Shown here: positions 16,457 to 24,709 of the stretch, one piece after another
How positions within the stretch are numbered: the stretch's first letter is position 1
Layout of the letters: each line of letters starts with the position of its first letter
NCBI GenBank assembly: GCA_016282095.1
Contig: JAEEJW010000061.1
Coordinates: forward strand, 1-36,909
Length of the DNA stretch: 36,909 nt
Direction of reading: 5' to 3'
Source: Ruminiclostridium sp.
GTDB taxonomy: Bacteria; Bacillota; Clostridia; Oscillospirales; Ruminococcaceae
Made by a program: the position numbers and the translations under genes
The notes under the pieces: model-generated
Told to the model about the DNA's origin: nothing
Database searches by the model: none
What the model saw: only the letters and a program-made list of their open reading frames with translations

Positions 16457-17413
16457 TCACACATCATATTTAGTCACGGTGTCGGCACCTTCCATACTGA
16501 GACCAAGATTGTCAAGAAGGTCCTGCGCCGCGTTGTAGCCCATTTTTTTCTGTCTGTTGTTCATGGCGGCTACTTCAAGGATAACGGCAAGATTTCTGCC
16601 GGGCTTTACGGGGATAGTCAGGTATGGCACCTTAACGCCGAGTATCGACATATAATGGTTATCCATGCCCATGCGGTCGTATATCTTTTCGGGGTTCCAC
16701 GGCTCGATCTCGACCACCATGTCTATCTTTTCAGCTACCTTTACAGCACCCATACCGAAGAGCTGACGGACATTTATGATACCGATGCCACGGAGCTCAA
16801 GGAAGTGCCTTATGTTGTCAGGCGAACTTCCGACAAGCGTTATGTTCGAGGTCTTGCGTATCTCCACCGCATCGTCCGCAACAAGTCTGTGACCGCGCTT
16901 AACCAGCTCTATTGCGGTCTCGCTCTTGCCGACGCCGCTGTCACCGAGGATAAGTACACCTTCGCCGTATATCTCGATAAGTACACCGTGTCTGGTGATG
17001 CGGGGAGCAAGGTTCAGGTTCAGGAAAGCTATCAGCTTCGCCATGAACGCAGATGTGCTCTCGTGGCTGCGGAGAACCGAAACTTCATACTTCTCGCCGA
17101 GGGGAACTATCTCCGGGAACGGATCAAGCCCGCGCGCGATAACGACAGCCGGGGGCTTCTTCGAGAACAGCGTCTCGAATGAGCTGCGGCGCTCTTCTTC
17201 AGTTCTCTGATCCATGAATGCGTACTCGGATTTACCGAGTATCTGGATTCGAGAACTGTCAAAATATTCATAGAACCCGCCAAGCTGGAGACCGGGGCGG
17301 TTCACATCACTGCTGCAAACGGTTATCTCCTCGGGCTTCTTTGGGCAATAGATCATTTCAAGCTCGTTTTCCCGGATTATACGGTCGAGCGTTACCGAAA
17401 ACTCCTGCGGCAT
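16457..17413 (-). CDS. hprK: HPr kinase/phosphorylase
   Basis: Bifunctional enzyme that phosphorylates and dephosphorylates Ser46 of HPr, the signal that activates CcpA-dependent catabolite control in Firmicutes. 318 residues. His142 in RHGV, Walker A GDSGVGKS at 157-164, Asp180-Asp181 in LVADDAVE and the HprK signature LELRGIGIINV at 206-216 are all present. The N-terminal regulatory domain covers about residues 1-130. The ATG at 17411-17413 is preceded by AAAGGAA. It is the first gene of the hprK-PHP-ROK-murB-rapZ-whiA unit and has its own promoter. Confidence 0.97.
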   Translation of the reverse strand: MPQEFSVTLDRIIRENELEMIYCPKKPEEITVCSSDVNRPGLQLGGFYEYFDSSRIQILGKSEYAFMDQRTEEERRSSFETLFSKKPPAVVIARGLDPFPEIVPLGEKYEVSVLRSHESTSAFMAKLIAFLNLNLAPRITRHGVLIEIYGEGVLILGDSGVGKSETAIELVKRGHRLVADDAVEIRKTSNITLVGSSPDNIRHFLELRGIGIINVRQLFGMGAVKVAEKIDMVVEIEPWNPEKIYDRMGMDNHYMSILGVKVPYLTIPVKPGRNLAVILEVAAMNNRQKKMGYNAAQDLLDNLGLSMEGADTVTKYDV

Positions 17414-17441
17414 AATACAGTTCCTTTCATCAGTTGTTTAC

Positions 17442-17459
17442 TGTATGCAAACACATACA
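17442..17459 (-). promoter_or_regulatory. Stem-loop at the predicted 5' end of the hprK mRNA
   Basis: In the RNA UGUAUG pairs with CAUACA around a six-base loop. It begins at the predicted transcription start near 17458. It is short and AU-rich, so it is listed mainly because the pfkA and PNP leaders have stem-loops in the same place. Confidence 0.4.
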
Positions 17460-17464
17460 CATAT

Positions 17465-17493
17465 ATTATACTATATTTTATAAATTTTTTCAA
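17465..17493 (-). promoter_or_regulatory. Promoter of the hprK unit
   Basis: Minus-strand TTGAAA (17488-17493), 17-base spacer, TATAAT (17465-17470), in very AT-rich DNA. It gives a leader of about 45 bases before hprK. Confidence 0.88.
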
Positions 17494-17540
17494 TCGTTTT
17501 TTTGTTTTTTTCTGAAATATTTTTTAACTGATATAAAGCA

Positions 17541-17570
17541 GTCCCCGGCAGTTGTAAAACCGCCGGGGAC
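17541..17570 (-). terminator. Terminator-like hairpin after the GH2 gene
   Basis: A GC-rich stem GTCCCCGGC/GCCGGGGAC lies six bases beyond the GH2 stop, with a 12-base loop. The following minus-strand bases, TGCTTTATAT, hold only a short U-rich stretch. It separates the GH operon from the hprK promoter and is the most likely end of the GH transcript. Confidence 0.7.
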
Positions 17571-17576
17571 ATTTTA

Positions 17577-20500
17577 TTATTTACCGAATCTGAACCAGTC
17601 GAAATCGAACCGGCTGCCGGGCATGAACACGAACGACACATCGTTCTTTCCGACTATCGGCTCAATCGGGAAACCCTGCTCGTCATAGTCGTAAGTCTGC
17701 GGGAAATCAAGCAGCTGGGTGTGCTGATCGCCGTCTTCGCCTGTGTAGCGAAGCTGAATCGAATTCAGCGCATTGGTCGTCCTGCCGCTTATCGTGATCG
17801 TGCGTGCGCCTTCGCCGAAATCGAGACCTTTGAATGTAAGAATAACGTTATTGCCGATATCCTCAACTCTCGGTCCGCTTATCCTGTAATCGTCGCCGTA
17901 TATCTCGTCGTTGTCCGAGGCTCTTATCATCTCGAATGCCCGGTCACACTGAACGAACTCAAAGCCGCCGAATATGATGTCCTGCGTGAATACGAACGCT
18001 ACCGACTGCACGCCCTTTATTCTCTCGGGCAGATCGAACTCCTGCGGAGCGAAGCCTTCCCAATGGCCGTTTTTCGCGAATCCCACGGAGGTTATATGTC
18101 TGCCGCCGTTATCCGGATCGCCGAGCCAGATCTCGAGAGGAACTATCTCATCGTTATTTACGCCGCAGCTTATAATGATCTTCTCGGTTCCCGCCGATCC
18201 GAAGTCGATATTGTCAAAACCGAGCACGAATCTTTCGCCGCCTGTATGTACGGAGCCTTTTTCCGCAAGACTGTAAGCCTTGCTGCTGAATGAAGCAAAA
18301 GCAGCCGTAACGAACGAATACGCATCGTGCAGGTAGCTTCCGAAACCCTCGTTCGACATATTTATCTCCGAAACTATCTGCGGGATATCTGTTCCGTTTC
18401 TGCTGGTCGCCCGTATGATGTACGCGCCGTCGCCCTTTGCGGTTATCTTCGCGCCGTAGTCGGTGAGTTCCAGCTCGGAAAGACCTATCGGCGTGCCGTT
18501 CGGCAGCATACAGGTGAACTCGATATCCCTGTAATCCGCGTTCTCCGGGAAAAGTCTTGCTGTAATACCAGCCGTCGGATTATCCGGCTCGAGTACGCTG
18601 CGTGTCGAATAGAGCTCTATCTTGCGGAGCGGGATCTCCTTCTTGTATTCCGTAGTCTTCTTCGGGTAATATTCCCGTATTGCCGTGATACCCTCGGGCT
18701 TTTCACATTCGAGGGATGTAAAGGTCAGCACCTTGCCCCATAAGCCCTCGCTTTTCAGCGTAACCGTTATCTCACCGGGATCGAGAGTTGCCTGTATTAT
18801 TGCAAGGAGCTTGCCGCTGAACAGGCGTCGGTTGTCGCCTTTGTAGCTGTCGCGGTCAGTGCTGTCGCCGTTGTCGAGACCGACCAGACGGGCTGCGCCC
18901 TCGACTTCGACTTTTATCCTGTTGTGCGCGTTTGCAACTGTTACGCCATTCTTGTCAACGACATTTATCTCGATAAATATGAGATCGCGGCCGTCGGCGT
19001 TCATCAGGTACTTATCAGGAACAGCATCTATGCTCTCGGCATCCTCGAAGGAGCATACAGTGTCGCGGGCGGCTTCTTTTCCGTCATCGTCATAGGCTAC
19101 CGCTGTAATCGAGCCCTTTCTGAAACGAATGTTCCACTCACAGTAGAATTTATCACCGTGTCTGAAATCAACGTGCTGTTTGCCGAGGCTCCTGCCGTTC
19201 TGCATGAGCTCAACATCGCTCAGATTGGAGTATGTCCTCACTGATATCTCCTCGCCGATGTTGTGATCCCAGTATGGCATTATATGTACGAACGGATCAG
19301 CCGTCTTCCCTGCCCATACCGCTTTGTAGAGGTAGTAGGACTCCTTCGGGAAACCCGCCGTATCGACTATGCCGAAATATGAATTTTTGGTACTGTACGG
19401 CGTCGGTTCACCTATATAGTCAAATCCGGTCCAGACGAACTGTCCGCCGCAGTATTTCCTGTCGCGGTCTTCTATCAGGGCAGCTTCCGAATTCTTGCCC
19501 CAGCCGACTACACTGTTCCCGTAATCCGAGCACTGCATATCCGTGTGTGTGAGTATCGACTTGTTTGCCGGGAAATGGAATATGCCGCGGGAACGGACAG
19601 TTGATGCGGTCTCACTGCCGTATATGAACCAGTCGGGATATGCTTCATGATGTCCGTCATACAGATCCTCGGAATAGTTGTAGCCGGCAATCCTGATGTA
19701 ATCTGCGACTTTCTGTGCGTTTTCCCAGCGCATATAGTTAGACCCTATCGTGCAGGCCGCGCTGCCATATCTGTCATAGAGATCTACCTCACGGCGAAGC
19801 ATCTTCGCTACTTCAAGTCCCCGCTCGCTCATGTGGGTGTCAAGTATCTCGTTGCCTATGCTCCACATTATTACGCAGGGAGCATTCCTGTCACGGGTTA
19901 TCCAGCTTTTAACGTCTTCCTTATAATGATCATCAAAGAAGCGTGCATAGTCGAACTCGGTCTTGGGTATCTCCCAGATATCGCTGAACTCGCTGTCGAC
20001 CATTATACCCATTTCCGTGCACAGATCTATAACTTCGCGTGCAGGCATATTGTGAGCTGTTCTTATGGCATTGACGCCGTAGCTTTTCAATATGCGAAGC
20101 TGTCTGCGTACCGCGTGGACATTGACCGCGGAACCGAGTGCTCCGAGATCGTGATGCATACAAACTCCCTGGAGCTTCATAGGCTTTCCGTTCAGGATAA
20201 AGCCCTTGTCGGGGTCAAACTCTGTGGTGCGGAAGCCGAATACGTTCTCCGCAGTATCGATCACCGTGCCGTTTTCTTTCAGCTCGGTGACCAGCTTGTA
20301 GGAAACGGGCTGCTCGGTGTCCCAGAGCCCCGGATTGACGGCATAGAATGCCGAACGCGAGAAGCCTCCGGTCTGTTTTCCGGTGACCTCGGCGCATTTC
20401 CGCCCGAGACTGTCAAGGACACGGTGTTTTACTGTGCAGTCCCCGCCGGTGCTTTCGGTCTCTATAATTACTATCCATTTGTCGGTATCGCCGTACTTTC

Positions 20501-20972
20501 GCGCAGACACATAAACACCGTTCTCCGCGATATGAGTCTTTGATGTTTTACGCAGCCGGACACTTCTGTAAATACCTGCGCCCGAATACCAGCGGCTGTT
20601 GGGCGACTGATAACGGACTCTGACAAAGATCTCGTTTTCTCCCTCACGGAGCTTGTCTGTTATATCCAGCGAGAAGCACGAATATCCGTATTTCCTGCCG
20701 CCCGCTTCTTCCCCGTTCACATATACGGTGCTGTCCATATAGACACCGTCGAAACGCAGGATATAAACATCGTCTTCGTTAAGTCCGCTCACAGTGAACT
20801 TCTTTCTGTACCAGCCGTCACCCGACTTATACAGATTATCCGTATCGCCGATGAGCCAGTCGTGCGGCACTTCGACCTCGTGCCATTCCTGCTCCGTCAG
20901 TGCGTCCGTAAGCTCTGAGCCGACTTCTTTCAGCATAAAGCTCCAGTTGTCATTGAAAAGTTTTTCCGACAT
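17577..20972 (-). CDS. Glycoside hydrolase family 2, beta-galactosidase-type
   Basis: Large retaining glycosidase, 1131 residues, with no signal peptide and therefore intracellular. An N-terminal sugar-binding domain (VPHDWLIGD; GDGWYRKKF) and an Ig-like domain precede the TIM barrel. The acid/base is Glu375 in WSIGNEI and the nucleophile Glu454 in YGSETAS, with IRTAHNMP near 303 and FVWTGFDYIGEP further on. Beyond the barrel lie Ig-like domains and two similar C-terminal modules (about 915-1010 and 1043-1131) containing IDFG and LDFG blocks, possibly carbohydrate binding. The ATG at 20970-20972 has GGGAAAGGG upstream and is preferred over an ATG six codons earlier. Beta-galactosidase is likely, but GH2 also includes glucuronidases and arabinosidases. 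It follows the GH95 gene by 26 bases. Confidence 0.9.
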   Translation of the reverse strand: MSEKLFNDNWSFMLKEVGSELTDALTEQEWHEVEVPHDWLIGDTDNLYKSGDGWYRKKFTVSGLNEDDVYILRFDGVYMDSTVYVNGEEAGGRKYGYSCFSLDITDKLREGENEIFVRVRYQSPNSRWYSGAGIYRSVRLRKTSKTHIAENGVYVSARKYGDTDKWIVIIETESTGGDCTVKHRVLDSLGRKCAEVTGKQTGGFSRSAFYAVNPGLWDTEQPVSYKLVTELKENGTVIDTAENVFGFRTTEFDPDKGFILNGKPMKLQGVCMHHDLGALGSAVNVHAVRRQLRILKSYGVNAIRTAHNMPAREVIDLCTEMGIMVDSEFSDIWEIPKTEFDYARFFDDHYKEDVKSWITRDRNAPCVIMWSIGNEILDTHMSERGLEVAKMLRREVDLYDRYGSAACTIGSNYMRWENAQKVADYIRIAGYNYSEDLYDGHHEAYPDWFIYGSETASTVRSRGIFHFPANKSILTHTDMQCSDYGNSVVGWGKNSEAALIEDRDRKYCGGQFVWTGFDYIGEPTPYSTKNSYFGIVDTAGFPKESYYLYKAVWAGKTADPFVHIMPYWDHNIGEEISVRTYSNLSDVELMQNGRSLGKQHVDFRHGDKFYCEWNIRFRKGSITAVAYDDDGKEAARDTVCSFEDAESIDAVPDKYLMNADGRDLIFIEINVVDKNGVTVANAHNRIKVEVEGAARLVGLDNGDSTDRDSYKGDNRRLFSGKLLAIIQATLDPGEITVTLKSEGLWGKVLTFTSLECEKPEGITAIREYYPKKTTEYKKEIPLRKIELYSTRSVLEPDNPTAGITARLFPENADYRDIEFTCMLPNGTPIGLSELELTDYGAKITAKGDGAYIIRATSRNGTDIPQIVSEINMSNEGFGSYLHDAYSFVTAAFASFSSKAYSLAEKGSVHTGGERFVLGFDNIDFGSAGTEKIIISCGVNNDEIVPLEIWLGDPDNGGRHITSVGFAKNGHWEGFAPQEFDLPERIKGVQSVAFVFTQDIIFGGFEFVQCDRAFEMIRASDNDEIYGDDYRISGPRVEDIGNNVILTFKGLDFGEGARTITISGRTTNALNSIQLRYTGEDGDQHTQLLDFPQTYDYDEQGFPIEPIVGKNDVSFVFMPGSRFDFDWFRFGK

Positions 20973-20998
20973 AAGAAATCCCTTTCCCATTTATGAAT

Positions 20999-23410
20999 TT
21001 ATTTAATTATATATGTTTTTCCCGGTTCTGTACCGAATACTATCAGGCCTTTGCCGAGCCGGGCTTCAACCTTACTGCCGTCTTCACCGGTCACATCGGT
21101 CAGATCTGTTTTTACAACAGCCCATTCACCGTTCAGCGACTTTATCCGTATCTCTGTGACCCTGTGCTCCGACCATTCCGCGGAAACCTCATATCCTCCG
21201 CGGGCGCAGAGGCCTTCGAATCTGCCGGAAGCCCATCTTGCCGGTACAGCCGGGAGTACATTTATCGTGTACTCGCCCTCAGTATTGTACCATTCGTGGC
21301 TTTGCAGCAGCATTTCCGCTATTCCCGCGCTTCCGCCGAAATTCCCGTCTATCTGGAACGGCGGGTGGAAGTCCCAAAGATTCGGATATGTGCAGTCTGT
21401 CAGCAGGCCGCGCAGCAGCTTGTATGCTCTCTCGCCGTCCCCCGTTCTTGCACGGAGATTTATCTTGTACGCTCTCGACCAGCCCGTGGATTCGTCACCG
21501 CGGTCGTCCATCGTGGCTATCGCGGCTTTCATCAGATCGGGAGTATTGCTGTTTATGTGACTTCCCGGGTACAGGCTCATAAGATGTGAGAGGTGGCGGT
21601 GGTTCTTCTGTATCTTCGAGCGGTCGAATCCGGGTTCGTCTTCCTCGTACCATTCTTTCATCAGACCTGCTTTGCTTACCGAGAAAGGCTTGAGCATCTT
21701 TATCTGCTCCTCCACCTTGTCACGGAGTCCGCCGTCTTCTTCGTCATAGAAATTATGTGACAAACGCAGAAAGCTCTCGTAGAATTCAAGTATCAGCGAC
21801 TGCTCATAGGTATTGCCTATCGTCACGGGGCCGTGCTCCGGCGAATATGTCGGCGAAGAAACAAGCCTCTGCTGTTTCTCGTCCCATATAAGCCACTGCG
21901 TGTAGAAACGCGCGGTCTCACGCATTATCGGATATATGCGTTTCATCATATAGTCTGTATCCTGCGTGAACTCGAAGTGATCTGCAAGATTCAGCATAAG
22001 CCACGCAACCGCAGCCGTTGACCAGCCCCAGTAAAAATCCCAGCCCGGAGATGTCCAGCCGAAAGGATTCGCCTGTGTATGGGCTATCCAGCCGTTTTCC
22101 GGATGTCCGGCATCGGAAGCGATATTGTAATACTCTTTCGCTGTCACACGTCCGGGAGCGCGGAGACTGTCGATATAATCGACCAGCGGGATCGCGGTCT
22201 CGGCAAGGTTCGTGTTGTAGGCTCCCCAGTAATTCATCTGGAGGTTCACGTTTATATGATAATCACAGCACCACGGCGGCTCGTTGCTCTCGTTCCATAC
22301 GCCCTGCAAATTCGCGGGAAGCGAGCCTTCACGGGACGAGGATATGAGCAGATAGCGGCCGTACTGGAAATACAGCGGTCCTAGTATATCAGCGGCAGTG
22401 CTGTCGCCTTCTCTGTACCGCGCAAGCAGCGTTTCAGCGTCCGGTATCTCTCCGGTCACACCGTTGAATGACAGCTTCGCTCTGTCATATAAAGAGCTGT
22501 AATCGCTGTAATGTTCTCTGTAAAGCTCATCGTAGGACATCCGGCCGGTGCGGGCCAGTGAACCCAACAGTACAGCGCCGCTCGGATCCGGATCTTCATA
22601 CGGATCGTAGAGCTCCGACGTATTCTGTTTTCTGTAATGCGGATATTTATCCGAATAATCGGTGGCAGCGCTGAAATATATCTCAACAGTATCGGCGTTC
22701 TTCACTGAAATGCTTGTATCTGCCGTTTCAAGCTCTCCCCCGTCATGCTTTACCTGGAATGCCGCATAGTATCTCAGACCGTTATCTTCAAGCACACCGT
22801 GATAAGCAAGCAGATAAGGCATATTGCCCGGAATGCTCACCATTCCTCCGGAACGCAGCTTACCGAGCGACAGTGTAATGTTCACACTGCCCGGAGCATC
22901 GGCGGAGAAGCGGAACGCGATAAGTCTCGAGGGATACGAAGCGAAGGCTTCTCTCGTGTGTTTCACGCCGTTGTGCCTGAACGTACAGGTATAAAGGGAC
23001 TTATCGAGATCAAGGCATCTCTCATAGTCCGTAATATTCGTTTTATTAATTCCGGGGAAATCAAAAACAGCGCTGCAAAGGCACTGATAAGCTCCGTAGC
23101 CCACGTCCGTCCGGCATGTGAGCTCCGGGAGCAGCGAAACAGCTTCATCGTATCTGCCGGCGGCAAGGAGCTCCTGCACCTTTCTCACGGACTTATATGC
23201 ATTCTCACGGTTTCCGCCGTTATAATCGGGGCGCGCCGGTGAGGGGCCGCCCGTCCAGAACGTCTTTTCATTAAGCACGACAGTTTCACGTTCTGTGCCG
23301 CCGAAAAAAGTTGCGCCCATATATCCGTTGCCTATGGGCAGGCAGGTGCTTTCCCACTTTCCGGGGTCACCTTCTGTACGGAATGATATCTTGTTCTTTA
23401 TAGTCTTCAT
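20999..23410 (-). CDS. Glycoside hydrolase family 95, alpha-L-fucosidase-type
   Basis: Inverting glycosidase of 803 residues, expected to release L-fucose (some members release L-galactose) from alpha-1,2 linkages. The family catalytic residues are recognisable: Asn387 and Asn389 in INVNLQMNYWG, Glu525 in SPTYSPEHG and Asp688 in PPFQIDGNFGG. N-terminal LPIGNGYMGA and WTGGP are also typical. No signal peptide is seen, so it should act on imported oligosaccharides. The ATG at 23408-23410 lies just after the lacI stop; an in-frame GTG at 23422 would add four residues but overlaps lacI. Together with the GH2 gene it could strip Fuc-alpha-1,2-Gal-beta ends, as in fucosylated xyloglucan or H-type glycans; this is inference. 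Confidence 0.92.
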   Translation of the reverse strand: MKTIKNKISFRTEGDPGKWESTCLPIGNGYMGATFFGGTERETVVLNEKTFWTGGPSPARPDYNGGNRENAYKSVRKVQELLAAGRYDEAVSLLPELTCRTDVGYGAYQCLCSAVFDFPGINKTNITDYERCLDLDKSLYTCTFRHNGVKHTREAFASYPSRLIAFRFSADAPGSVNITLSLGKLRSGGMVSIPGNMPYLLAYHGVLEDNGLRYYAAFQVKHDGGELETADTSISVKNADTVEIYFSAATDYSDKYPHYRKQNTSELYDPYEDPDPSGAVLLGSLARTGRMSYDELYREHYSDYSSLYDRAKLSFNGVTGEIPDAETLLARYREGDSTAADILGPLYFQYGRYLLISSSREGSLPANLQGVWNESNEPPWCCDYHINVNLQMNYWGAYNTNLAETAIPLVDYIDSLRAPGRVTAKEYYNIASDAGHPENGWIAHTQANPFGWTSPGWDFYWGWSTAAVAWLMLNLADHFEFTQDTDYMMKRIYPIMRETARFYTQWLIWDEKQQRLVSSPTYSPEHGPVTIGNTYEQSLILEFYESFLRLSHNFYDEEDGGLRDKVEEQIKMLKPFSVSKAGLMKEWYEEDEPGFDRSKIQKNHRHLSHLMSLYPGSHINSNTPDLMKAAIATMDDRGDESTGWSRAYKINLRARTGDGERAYKLLRGLLTDCTYPNLWDFHPPFQIDGNFGGSAGIAEMLLQSHEWYNTEGEYTINVLPAVPARWASGRFEGLCARGGYEVSAEWSEHRVTEIRIKSLNGEWAVVKTDLTDVTGEDGSKVEARLGKGLIVFGTEPGKTYIIK

Positions 23411-23414
23411 ATTA

Positions 23415-24410
23415 TCAGTCACCGGTAGTTTCCCGCAGTATAAGGCTGTGCGGGAGCATATAGGTAGAAGTGTCGGGGGTATCGGTCTTCATGTTGTCTA
23501 TCAGCTTTTCGATGACCAGCTTTCCCTGCATGAAGCAGGGCTGGCGGACCGTCGAAAGATGCGGTATGAATATATGCGAGTATTGGATATCGTCAAAGCC
23601 GAAGAAAAGCACTTCCTTCCCTATATCTATACCGGCGGAAAGTGCGTGATTCATAGCGCCTATGGCAAGCATGTCGGATATTGCAAAAATGGCATCAGGC
23701 TTATTGGTGAGACTCATAAGTTCTTTGCAGCCGCGTGTTCCGGAGTCTGCGCCGTAAGTTCCGTAATATACCAGCGAAGGGTCATAGGGTATGCCGTTTT
23801 CCTCCAGCGCCTGGCGGTAGCCGAGTTCGCGGTCCACTGAGGACTGGGCTCTCTGGGCTGTAGTTATCAGGCCTATGCGCCTGCGCCCTTTGTTTATAAG
23901 GTAATTGACCGCATCCTTGCCAGCCTGCACGTTATTTATCGTTACGGTCAGCGCCTTGCAGCCTTCAAGGCGCTCAAGGCACATGGCGAGATTATGGTTC
24001 GCAGCAAGCCCGGAAATGGTCTCTGCATCGAGTTTGGGTCCCAGAAGTACAGCGCCGTCAACGGAATGGGAAAACAGCATACCGAGAAGGTGCATCTCAT
24101 GCTTCGGATCGTCTCTTGTGGTGGCTATAAGGACATCGTAGCCCTTGGACATGGCAGTCTCTTCCATTCCGCGTATTACTTCGGAATAAAAGCTCTGCTC
24201 CGTTGACGCAATTATGGCGAGGATACGGCGGGTCTCGCTCTTACGCAGATCACGGCCCAGGAAATTCGGACTGTAGCCAAGCTCCTTTATGGCCTTATTC
24301 ACCGCCTCCACTGCGTCTTCAGACACGTTGGACTTATGATTGAGCACGCGGGAGACTGTTGCTATCGAAACATTGGCTTTGTGCGCCACATCTTTTATTG
24401 TTACACTCAC
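23415..24410 (-). CDS. LacI-family transcriptional regulator of the GH95-GH2 operon
   Basis: 331 residues. The N-terminal helix-turn-helix TIKDVAHKANVSIATVSRVL at 4-23 and the hinge LGYSPNFLGRDLRK are followed by a periplasmic-binding-protein-like sensor domain (ISDMLAIGAMNHAL; FFGFDDIQYSHIFIPHLSTV). The start is GTG at 24408-24410 with GGAAGTGA upstream; no ATG precedes the helix-turn-helix. It is the first gene of the operon with GH95 and GH2, so it probably regulates them and itself. A palindrome in its leader is a candidate operator. The effector is unknown, perhaps a fucosylated or galactosylated sugar. Confidence 0.93.
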   Translation of the reverse strand: MSVTIKDVAHKANVSIATVSRVLNHKSNVSEDAVEAVNKAIKELGYSPNFLGRDLRKSETRRILAIIASTEQSFYSEVIRGMEETAMSKGYDVLIATTRDDPKHEMHLLGMLFSHSVDGAVLLGPKLDAETISGLAANHNLAMCLERLEGCKALTVTINNVQAGKDAVNYLINKGRRRIGLITTAQRAQSSVDRELGYRQALEENGIPYDPSLVYYGTYGADSGTRGCKELMSLTNKPDAIFAISDMLAIGAMNHALSAGIDIGKEVLFFGFDDIQYSHIFIPHLSTVRQPCFMQGKLVIEKLIDNMKTDTPDTSTYMLPHSLILRETTGD

Positions 24411-24452
24411 TTCAAGATCACTTCCCGAAACATAATTTTTTGACCTGTACCG

Positions 24453-24468
24453 CTGAAAACAATTTCAG
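24453..24468 (-). promoter_or_regulatory. Palindromic operator or CRE-like site in the lacI-GH leader
   Basis: CTGAAA-ACAA-TTTCAG is a 16-base near-palindrome at about +13 to +28 of the predicted transcript. It resembles LacI-family operators and the CcpA catabolite element (TGNAARCGNWWWCA), except that the central CG is CA. Bound protein here would block elongation. The same bases could form an RNA stem-loop. Confidence 0.5.
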
Positions 24469-24487
24469 GGCATTATAATACTTATAA

Positions 24488-24517
24488 ATTATACCATATC
24501 ATAGTATATCTTATCAA
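24488..24517 (-). promoter_or_regulatory. Promoter of the lacI-GH95-GH2 operon
   Basis: Minus-strand TTGATA (24512-24517), 18-base spacer, TATAAT (24488-24493) with an extended TGG just before the -10. The predicted start is near 24481. Confidence 0.8.
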
Positions 24518-24593
24518 TATGCACAATAAACAAATTTCTTTGGTAGTTTTGATATCGTGCGGTCTGTCAGTGAGTATGAACGGAGTCAGGGGA

Positions 24594-24634
24594 TTTGTGC
24601 AGTTCTTACTATATATTCCCTTAAAGTTTGTGCA
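24594..24634. repeat. Two direct repeats TTTGTGCA 33 bases apart
   Basis: TTTGTGCA occurs at 24594-24601 and 24627-24634, 33 bases apart (about three helical turns). A related inverted TGCACAA lies at 24520-24526 beside the divergent promoter. They sit just upstream of the plus-strand promoter and might be regulator half-sites. The rest of the 299-base divergent gap is AT-rich and holds no gene that I can see. Confidence 0.45.
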
Positions 24635-24643
24635 AAATGTTAA

Positions 24644-24672
24644 TTTACAAATTTTCGTTTTTTACTTAAAAT
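24644..24672 (+). promoter_or_regulatory. Promoter of the plus-strand lacI-tatD-corC unit
   Basis: TTTACA (24644-24649), 17-base spacer, TAAAAT (24667-24672), 37 bases upstream of the second lacI gene. Confidence 0.65.
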
Positions 24673-24709
24673 TATAAATATAAATTAGTTATCCGAAAGG
24701 TGGCTGACT

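Noticed and set aside
17577-23410. Recent horizontal transfer of the GH95-GH2 locus
   Set aside because: Base composition and codon habits look like the neighbouring housekeeping genes, and no mobility genes or flanking repeats were found.
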